Shown here: positions 56,230 to 64,000 of the stretch, piece after piece
Position numbering within the stretch: position 1 is the stretch's first letter
Layout: each line of letters opens with the position of its first letter
From: Bufo bufo
Lineage: Eukaryota; Chordata; Amphibia; Anura; Bufonidae
Assembly: GCF_905171765.1 (NCBI RefSeq)
Contig: NC_053389.1
Location: 212,418,624-212,482,623, forward strand
Length of the DNA: 64,000 nucleotides
Direction: 5' to 3'
Notes under the pieces: generated by a model
Database searches by the model: none
Told to the model about the DNA's origin: nothing
Seen by the model: only the letters and a program-made list of their open reading frames with translations
Made by a program: the position numbers and the translations under genes

Positions 56230-58960
56230 TTTATTTTTCTTACAAAGTCTCATATTCCACTAACTTGTGTCAAAAAATAAAATCTCACATGAACTCACCA
56301 TACCCCTCACGGAATCCAAATGCGTAAAATTTTTTAGACATGTATATTCCAGACTTCTTCTCACGCTTTAGGGCCCCTAGAATGCCAGGGCAGTATAAAT
56401 ACCCCACATGTGACCCCATTTCGGAAAGAAGACACCCCCAGGTATTCCGTGAGGGGCATATTGAGTCCATGAAAGATTGAAATTTTTGTCCCAAGTTAGC
56501 GGAACGGGAGACTTTGTGAGAAAAAAATAAAAAATATCAATTTCCGCTAACTTGTGCCAAAAAAAAAAAATTTCTATGAACTCGCCATGCCCCTCATTGA
56601 ATACCTTGGGGTGTCTTCTTTCCAAAATGGGGTCACATGTGGGGTATTTATACTGCCCTGGCATTCTAGGGGCCCCAAAGCGTGAGAAGAAGTCTGGTAT
56701 CCAAATGTCTAAAAATGCCCTCCTAAAAGGAATTTGGGCACCTTTGCGCATCTAGGCTGCAAAAAAGTGTCACACATCTGGTATCGCCGTACTCAGGAGA
56801 AGTTGGGGAATGTGTTTTGGGGTGTCATTTTACATATACCCATGCTGGGTGAGAGAAATATCTTGGTCAAATGCCAACTTTGTATAAAAAAATGGGAAAA
56901 GTTGTCTTTTGCCAAGATATTTCTCTCACCCAGCAAGGGTATATGTAAAATGACACCCCAAAACACATTCCCCAACTTCTCCTGAATACGGCGATACCAG
57001 ATGTGTGACACTTTTTTGCAGCCTAGGTGGGCAAAGGGGCCCATATTCCAAAGAGCACCTTTAGGATTTCACAGGTCATTTACCTACCTAACACACATTA
57101 GGGCCCCTGGAAAATGCCAGGGCAGTATAACTACCACACAAGTGACCCCATTTTAGAAAGAAGACACCCCAAGGTATTCCGTGAGGGGCATGGCGAGTTC
57201 CTAGAATTTTTTATTTTTTGTCACAAGTTAGTGGAAAATGCTGATTTTTTTTTTTTTTTTTTTTTTCATACAAAGTCTCATATTCCACTAACTTGTGACA
57301 AAAAATAAAAACTTCCATGAACTCACTATGCCCATCAGCGAATACCTTGGGGTGTCTTCTTTCCAAAATGGGGTCACTTGTGGGGTAGTTATACTGCCCT
57401 GGCATTCTAGGGGCCCAAATGTGTGGTAAGGAGTTTGAAATCAAATTCTGTAAAAATTGACCTGTGAAATCCGAAAGGTGCTCTTTGGAATATGGGCCCC
57501 TTTGCCCACCTAGGCTGCAAAAAAGTGTCACACATCTGGTATTGCCGTACTCAGGAGAAGGTGGGGAATGTGTTTTGGGGTGTCATTTTACATATACCCA
57601 TGCTGGGTGAGAGAAATATCTTGGCAAACGACAACTTTTCCCATTTTTTTATACAAAGTTGGCATTTGACCAAGATATTTATCTCACCCAGCATGGGTAT
57701 ATGTAAAATGACACCCCAAAACACATTCCTCAACTTCTCCTGAATACAGAGATACCAGATGTGTGACACTTTTTTGCAGCCTAGGTGGGCAAAGGGGCCC
57801 ATATTCCAAAGAGCACCTTTCGGATTTCACAGGTCAATTTTTACAGAATTTGATTTCAAACTCCTTACCACACATTTGGGCCCCTAGAATGCCAGGGCAG
57901 TATAACTACCCCACAAGTGACCCCATTTTGGAAAGAAGAGACCCCAAGGTATTCGCTGATGGGCATAGTGAGTTCATGGAAGTTTTTATTTTTTGTCACA
58001 AGTTAGTGGAATATGAGACTTTGTATGAAAAAAAAAAAAAAAAAAAAAAAATCATCATTTTCCACTAACTTGTGACAAAAAATAAAAAATTCTAGGAACT
58101 CGCCATGCCCCTCACGGAATACCTTGGGGTGTCTTCTTTCCAAAATGGGGTCACTTGTGGGGTAGATATACTGCCCTGGCATTCTAGGGGCCCAAATGTG
58201 TGGTAAGGAGTTTGAAATCAAATTCAGTAAAAAATGACGAGTGAAATCCGAAAGGTGCTCTTTGGAATATGGGCCCCTTTGCCCACCTAGGCTGCAAAAA
58301 AGTGTCACACATCTGGTATCTCCGTACTCAGGAGAAGGTGGGGAATGTGTTTTGGGGTGTCATTTTATATATACCCATGCTGGGTGAGAGAAATATCTTG
58401 GCAAAAGACAACTTTTCCCATTTTTTTATACAAAGTTGTCATTTGACCAAGATATTTATCTCACCCAGCATGGGTATATGTAAAAAGACACCCCAAAACA
58501 CATTCCTCAACTTCTCCTGAGTACGGGGATACCAGATGTGTGACACTTTTTTGCAGCCTAGGTGGGCAAAGGGGCCCATATTCCAAAGAGCACCTTTCGG
58601 ATTTCACAGGTCATTTTTTACTGAATTTGATTTCAAACTCCTTACCACACATTTGGGCCCCTAGAATGCCAGGGCAGTATAACTACCCCACAAGTGACCC
58701 CATTTTGGAAAGAAGAGACCCCAAGGTATTCGCTGATGGGCATAGTGAGTTCATGGAAGTTTTTATTTTTTGTCACAAGTTAGTGGAATATGAGACTTTG
58801 TAAGAAAAAAAAAAAAAAAAAAAAAAATCATCATTTTCCGCTAACTTGTGACAAAAAATAAAAAGTTCTATGAACTCACTGTGCCCATCAGCGAATACCT
58901 TAGGGTGTGTACTTTCAGAAATGGGGTCATTTGTGGGGTGTTTGTACTGTCTGGGCATTG
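56230..58960. repeat. Array of a ~390 bp unit in alternating orientation
   Basis: Two kinds of dyad centre alternate. Type B (ACTAACTTGTGAC / GTCACAAGTTAGT around A/T tracts) is centred near 56535, 57255, 58035 and 58815. Type A (CCCATGCTGGGTGAGAGAAA / inverse, around ATACAAAGTTG) is centred near 56890, 57645 and 58425. Neighbouring centres are mostly ~390 bp apart. So consecutive units point in opposite directions, and the same short frames appear on both strands. Confidence 0.93.
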
Positions 58961-59424
58961 TAGAACCTCAGGAAACATGACAGGTGCTCAGAAAGTCAGA
59001 GCTGCTTCAAAAAGCGGAAATTCACATTTTTGTACCATAGTTTGTAAACGCTATAACTTTTACCCAAACCATTTTTTTTCTACCCAAACATTTTTTTTTT
59101 ATCAAAGACATGTAGAACTATAAATTTAGAGCAAAATTTCTATATGGATGTCGTTTTTTTTGCAAAATTTTACAACTGAAAGTGAAAAATGTCTTTTTTT
59201 TGCAAAAAAATCGTTAAATTTCGATTAATAACAAAAAAAGTAAAAATGTCAGCAGCAATGAAATACCACCAAATGAAAGCTCTATTAGTGAGAAGAAAAG
59301 GAGGTAAAATTCATTTGGGTGGTAAGTTGCATGACCGAGCAATAAACGGTGAAAGTAGTGTAGGTCAGAAGTGTAAAAAGTGGCCTGGTCTTTCAGGGTG
59401 TTTAAGCACTGGGGGCTGAGGTGG
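58961..59424. other. Right end of the 5.1 kb piggyBac relative
   Basis: Non-coding, T- and A-rich (tracts of 8-10), ending CTGAGGTGG before TTAA. No hairpin series comparable to the left end is seen here. Confidence 0.75.
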
Positions 59425-59539
59425 TTAAAGAAGTTTAAAATACCCAAAAGTCATTTTAAAGACTACTGTGTGTCTTGGCAGCAATTTAAAGTTTTTTTTT
59501 TTTATTTACAAAAAAAATCGCTTCATTGGCTAACTTAAT

Positions 59540-60850
59540 AGAAGGTGTCCCATATATTGGGAAAAAGTGAAAATCAATATATATACAAATTTCACTGATT
59601 CTGCACACAGTTTTCTTGTCTGCGCTAGAAACCACTTATCACAGCGGTTTGCATTTCTATACCATCTGAGTGTTCAATCTCATATATTGGGAAAAAGGGA
59701 AAATCAATCTATATGCAAATTTCACTGATTCTGCACACAGTTTTCTTATCTGCGCTAGAAACCGTTTATCACAGCGGATTGCATTTCTATACCGTCTGAG
59801 TGTTCAATCCCATATATTGGGAAAAAGTGAAAATCAATATATATATATACAAATTTCACTGATTCTACACAGTCATCTTGTCTGCGCTAGAAACCGTTTA
59901 TCGCAGCGCATTGCATTTCTATACCGTCTGAGTGTTCAATCCCATATATTGGGAAAAAGTGAAAATCAATATATATACAAATTTCACTGATTCTGCACAC
60001 AGTCATCTTGTCTGCGCTAGAAACCGTTTATCGCAGCGCATTGCATTTCTATATCGTCTGAGTGCTTCAATCCCATATATTGGGAAAAAGTGAAAATCTA
60101 TCTATATGCAAATTTCACTGATACTGCACACAGTTTTCTTGTCTGCGCTAGAAACCGTTTATCACAGCACATTGCATTTCTATACCATCTGAGTGTTCAA
60201 TCCCATATATTGGAAAAAAGTGAAAATCAATATATATACAAATTTCACTGATTCTGCACACAGTTTTCTTATCTGCGCTAGAAACCGTTTATCACAGCAG
60301 ATTGCATTTCTATACCGTCTGAGTGTTCAATCCCATATATTGGGAAAAAGTGAAAATCAATATATATACAAATTTCACTGATTCTGCACACAGTTTTCTT
60401 GTCTGCGCTAGAAACCATTTATCACAGCGCATTGCATTTCTATACCGTCTGAGTGTTCAATCCCATATATTGGGAAAAAGTGAAAATCAATATATATACA
60501 AATTTCACTTAATCTGCACACAGTTTTCTTGCCTGCGGCAGAAACCGTTCATCGCAGCGCATTGCATTTCTATACCGTCTGAGTGCTTCAATCCCATATA
60601 TTGGGAAAAAGTGAAAATCAATATATATACAAAGTTCACTGAATCAGCACCGAGTTTTTTTGTCTGCGGCAGAAACAGTTTATCACAGCGCATTGCATTT
60701 CTATACCGTCTGAGTGCTTCAATCCCATATATTGGGAAAAAGTGAAAATCAATATATATACAAATTTCCCTGAATCAGCACCCAGTTTTTTTTGTCTGCG
60801 GCAGGAACCGTTTATCGCAGAGCATTCCATTTCTATACCGTCTGAGTGCT
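59540..60850. repeat. ~130 bp tandem repeat, 10 copies
   Basis: CCCATATATTGGGAAAAAG recurs at about 59548, 59680, 59810, 59940, 60071, 60202, 60331, 60461, 60593 and 60724. Each unit also has ACAAATTTCACTGATTCTGC, TCTGCGCTAGAAACCGTTTA and GCATTTCTATACCGTCTGAG. The last units are more diverged and run straight into hAT coding sequence. Confidence 0.95.
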
Positions 60851-61426
60851 TCACACTTCTCGACCCCCGCTACAAAGAAAACTTCTCATCTCTCATTCCT
60901 GTGGTGGAGAGGACGAGTAAAATGGTGCAATACCAGAAGGTACTTGTTGAGAGATTGCTCCGGAGTCCGTACTTCCTTAGGCAACCGGGGAAGGGAGACA
61001 ATGGGAACACACAGCAGTTCCAACAAAGGCAGGGCAACACTCTCCAAGGCATGGGACACTTTTATGACACCCCGCCAGCAACCTCACCCTGACGTGCGGC
61101 CAAGTGGTACAAGGAGGAAAAAGTTTTGGAAAATGGTGAAGGAATACATAGCAGACCATGTCAGCATCCTAAATGATCCCTCAGTGCCTTACAACTACTG
61201 GGTGTCCAAGCTGGACACGTGGCACAAACTTGCGCTCTATGCCTTGGAGGTGTTGGCCTGCCCTGCCGCCAGCATTTTGTCTGAGCGTGTATTTAGTGCT
61301 GCTGGTGGCATCATAACAGATAAGAGTATCCGCTTGTCCACTGGCAATGCTGACAAGTTGACTCAGATAAAAAAGAACAAGGCCTGGATTGCCCCTGACT
61401 TCTCCACTCCACCAGAGGAACGCTGA
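60851..61426 (+). pseudogene. hAT transposase C-terminal domain remnant (third hAT family)
   Basis: Begins TLLDPRYKENFSSLIPVVER, continues with a Gln-rich linker and, after one frame change near 61085, KKFWKMVKEYIADHVSILND, YWVSKLDTWHKLALYALEVL and the dimerisation segment LSERVFSAAGGIITDKSIRL, ending DFSTPPEER at a TGA (61424-61426). It has the same domain order as hAT-B but is clearly diverged. The upstream catalytic part is replaced by the 130 bp repeats. It could belong to the hAT-A family, whose C-terminus is missing at 11013, but no overlap exists to test this. Confidence 0.88.
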
Positions 61427-61572
61427 GCTAATGAGGAACAAACACACAATTTAAATGTATGCTTTATAATGTACTCAATCCACAAGGTTCAGATGCACCC
61501 TTTTCACCTCTAAAAAAGGGTATATGTTTGAATCTTGTTTACTCATCCTCCTCCTCTTCCTGTTCCATACAG

Positions 61573-62443
61573 ACATAATAAAAAAATAAAAAAATAAAAA
61601 ATGGCTGCACACCATTATATATACAAACAATAGAGCTAAGAAATGGTGGTCATTCTAGATAAAAGTGGTACAATACCGACTATAAATGAGTATAAATGAA
61701 TAATGGAAGCTCTTAGCGCACATACGAGTCGGGCCCACCTACCAGGCGTCAAGGTGGCTTCCGCAGATGGGTCCCTATCACTAAAGATACTGCCTCACTT
61801 TGGACTTACTTAAGCCTACAATATTCAGGGCAGTGTAGGAACCAGCTACAAACATACTCTGCTCAGAAGTCCCAGGTAGATGGGAGTGTCCAGTCTAAAA
61901 GGAGTGCCACCCCCAATATATTGCAAGAAAGTTTAGACTAAAACCTTCAGAATCACAGGTGCATATCCATGAAGCAAACAAAATTTAAAAAAATAAAATA
62001 AAATGGCTGCACACCGTTATATATACAAACAATAGAGCTAAGAAATGGGGGTCATTCTACTGTAGAAAAAAGTGGTACAATACCGACTATAAATGAGTAT
62101 AAATGAATAATGGAAGCTCTTAGCGCACATACGTGTCGGGCCCACCTACCAGGCGTCAAGGTGGCTTCCGCAGCTGGGTCCCTATCACTAAAGATACTGC
62201 CTCACTTTGGACTTACTTAAGCCTACAATATTCAGGGCAGTGTAAGAACCAGCTACAAACGTACTCTGTTCAGACGTCCCAGGTAGATGGGCGTGTCCAG
62301 TCTAAAAAGGGTGCCACCCTCAATATATTGCATGAAAGTTTAGACTAAAACCTTCAGAGTCACAGGTGCATATCCATGAAGCAAACATAATTACAAAAAA
62401 AAATAGTGGCTTCACAAAAAATGGCTGCACACCGTTATATATA
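61573..62443. repeat. ~400 bp block, two full copies and a stub, flanked by 13 bp direct repeats
   Basis: ATGGCTGCACACC starts copies at 61601, 62003 and 62421 (stub). Each contains TAGAGCTAAGAAATGG, CTCTTAGCGCACATACG and CCTACAATATTCAGGGCAGT. CTGTTCCATACAG occurs just before (61560-61572) and just after (62444-62456), like a TSD. Class unknown. Confidence 0.75.
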
Positions 62444-62456
62444 CTGTTCCATACAG

Positions 62457-64000
62457 TATATATGCCCTCAGTACAGTGTTTCATATAGTTTGCTCACCTG
62501 TAGGCCCTCACTCCAATGTTTCATACGGTCTGCTCACTTGTAGGCCCTCACTCCAATGTTTCATACGGTCTGCTCATGTAGGCCCTCACTCCAATGTTAT
62601 ATGGGGTTCGCTCACCTTCAGGCACTCACTCGAATGTTTCATACTGTCGGCTCACCTGTAGGCCCTCACTCCAATGTTTCATACGGTCTGCTCAGCTGTA
62701 GGCCCTCACCTCCAATGTTTCATACGTCTGCTCAGCTGTAGGCCCTTACTACAATGTTTTATGGGGTTTGCTCACCTTCAGGCCCTCACCTCCAATGTTT
62801 CATATGGTCTGCTCAGCTGTATGCCCTCACCTCCAATGTTTCATATGGTCTGCTCAGCTGTATGCCCTCACTCAAATGTTTCATACGGTCTGCTCACCTG
62901 TAGGCCCTCACTACAATGTTTTATGGGGTTCGCTCACCTTCAGACCCTGACCTCTAATGTTTCATACGGTCTGCTCAGCTGTAGGCCCTCACTCTAATGT
63001 TTCATACGGTCTGCTCAGCTGTAGGCCCTCACCACCAATGTTTCATACGTCTGCTCAGCTGTAGGCCCTCACTACAATGTTTTATGGGGTTTGCTCACCT
63101 TCAGGCCCTCACCTCCAATGTTTCATATGGTCTGCTCAGCTGTATGCCCTCACTCAAATGTTTCATACGGTCTGCTCAGCTGTAGTCTCTCACTCCATTG
63201 TTTCATACGGTCTGCTGAGCTGTAGGCCCTCACGTCCAATGTTTCATACGTCTGCTCAGCTGTAGGCCCTCACTATAATGTTTTATGAGGTTTGCTCACC
63301 TTCAGGCCCTCACCTCCAATGTTTCATACGGTCTGCTGAGCTGTAGGCCCTCACATAAAATGTTTCATACAGTCTGCTCAGCTGTAGGCCCTCACTACAA
63401 TGTTTTATAGGGTTTGCTCACCATAAGGCCCTCACTACAATGTTTTATGGGGTTCGCTCACCTTCAGGCCCTCACTTTCAATGTTTCATACGGTCTGCTG
63501 AGCTGTAGGCCCTCACCTCCAATGTTTCATACAGTCTGCTCAGCTGTAGGCCCTCGCTACAATGTTTTATGGGGTTTGCTCACCATAAGGCCCTCACTAC
63601 AATGTTTTATGGGGTTCGCTCACGTTCAGGCCCTCACCTCCAATGTTTCATACGGTCTGTTGAGCTGTAGGCCCTCACCTCCAATGTTTCATACAGTCTG
63701 CTCAGCTGTAGGCCCTCACATAAAATGTTTCATACAGTCTGCTCAGCTGTAGGCCCTCACTACAATGTTTTATAGGGTTTGCTCACCATTAGGCCCTCAC
63801 TACAATGTTTTATGGGGTTCGCTCACCTTCAGGCCCTCACTTTCAATGTTTCATACGGTCTGCTGAGCTGTAGGCCCTCACCTCTAATGTTTCATACAGT
63901 CTGCTCAGCTGTAGGCCCTCGCTACAATGTTTTATGGGGTTTGCTCACCATAAGGCCCTCACTAAAATGTTTTATGGGGTTCGCTCACCTTCAGGCCCTC
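62457..64000. repeat. ~40.5 bp satellite, ~38 copies, running off the window
   Basis: Two monomer types: GGCCCTCACTACAATGTTTT + ATGGGGTTCGCTCACCTTCA, and GGCCCTCACCTCCAATGTTT + CATACGGTCTGCTCAGCTGTA. Toward the end a 9-monomer pattern repeats with a ~365 bp offset (TATAGGGTTTGCTCACCAT at ~63406 and ~63771). Monomers often lack stops, giving spurious frames of up to 112 codons. Confidence 0.95.

Larger units (their letters stand above)
54289..59424. mobile_element. Non-autonomous piggyBac relative (5.1 kb, hairpin-rich)
   Basis: TTAA at 54285-54288 and 59425-59428. Left tip CCACCTCCGGACCG matches the tip of the piggyBac at 1-2993. The right tip is CTGAGGTGG. The left ~320 bp share layout and parts of sequence with 2577-2993, including TCATCTCGCGAGACGCGAGA. 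Interior: a tandem array (54757-56030), short CCCCCCTGTCATTGATCA repeats (56075-56170) and an alternating inverted array (56230-58950). No transposase and no plausible coding sequence. The many 60-106 codon frames are by-products of the repeats. Confidence 0.92.

Noticed and set aside
57240..57270. T- and A-runs as poly-A tails of retroposons (also 58029-58052 and 58804-58828)
   Set aside because: They sit at the dyad centres of the type-B palindromes and recur with the array period.
56285..58958. Repeated 60-106 codon frames on both strands (HLGCKKVSHIWY type)
   Set aside because: The same frames appear on both strands because the array alternates in orientation. They are repeat by-products within a non-coding element.
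59670..60745. 62-140 codon frames containing FLYRLSVQSHILGK repeats
   Set aside because: Generated by the 130 bp tandem repeat. No start context or domain.
62476..63752. Series of 60-112 codon plus-strand frames with MFHTVCS-like repeats
   Set aside because: They follow the 40.5 bp monomer, appear in more than one frame and have no independent evidence of coding.
1..64000. tRNA, rRNA, snRNA or host exons
   Set aside because: I looked for cloverleaf-like GGTTCGA-type segments, 5S-like boxes and spliced coding blocks and found none I could support. The GTTCG words at 18600 and 42300 belong to hAT termini.

Overview
The window is a stretch of large, repeat-rich vertebrate nuclear DNA, most probably from an anuran amphibian. 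The basis is inference: piggyBac, hAT with BED fingers, several Tc1/mariner families, CR1 and L1-type LINEs, chromodomain Gypsy elements and Harbinger-type MITEs lie side by side, and their termini resemble families common in frogs. I see no host gene, exon, tRNA, rRNA or CRISPR array. Almost every coding signal belongs to a transposable element (TE), and most are broken.

Layout. 1-2993: piggyBac element with an intact 650-residue transposase, left end outside the window, inserted at a TTAA in a ~93 bp satellite (2998-5655). 5656-8905: L1-type LINE remnant (minus) split by a Gypsy solo LTR (8077-8719) with a perfect 5 bp target-site duplication (TSD). 8906-18716: two broken hAT elements back to back (hAT-A, hAT-B), the second holding an internally deleted Gypsy (15154-18400). 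18717-27551: non-autonomous hAT elements, one inside another, two Tc1 elements, a perfect 64 bp hairpin and unassigned AT-rich DNA. 27552-42379: a complete hAT-B copy on the minus strand with matching inverted termini and the 8 bp TSD ATCTTGAC. It holds a young Gypsy (28619-34157, two coding lesions, LTRs about 99% identical) and a 5'-truncated CR1 (36409-38302). 42359-46205: a nearly full-length plus-strand CR1 whose 5' end, with the hAT terminus, is tandemly duplicated (422 bp). 46206-54284: two Tc1 elements, a Harbinger-type MITE with a long palindrome, another nested MITE and fragments. 54289-59424: a 5.1 kb non-coding piggyBac relative made of hairpins, a tandem array and an alternating-orientation array. 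59540-64000: a 130 bp repeat array abutting a hAT C-terminal domain, a duplicated ~400 bp block and a ~40 bp satellite that runs off the window.

How the parts relate. The piggyBac at 1-2993 and the one at 54289-59424 share termini, so an element like the first could in principle mobilise the second. Their inner ends carry five hairpins in the same order. Two stems have entirely different sequence yet remain self-complementary, and a third largely so. The two hAT-B copies define a family with tandem repeats on both sides of the transposase and stray copies of its own coding sequence in its 3' region. Nesting gives relative ages: the CR1 and Gypsy copies inside hAT-B are younger than that hAT insertion, and the solo LTR is younger than the L1.

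I did not find a clearly new gene system. The strongest candidates for something undescribed are the structure-conserving piggyBac ends, the alternating inverted array, and the hAT-B architecture. All alignments were done by eye, so percentages and exact repeat borders are approximate.
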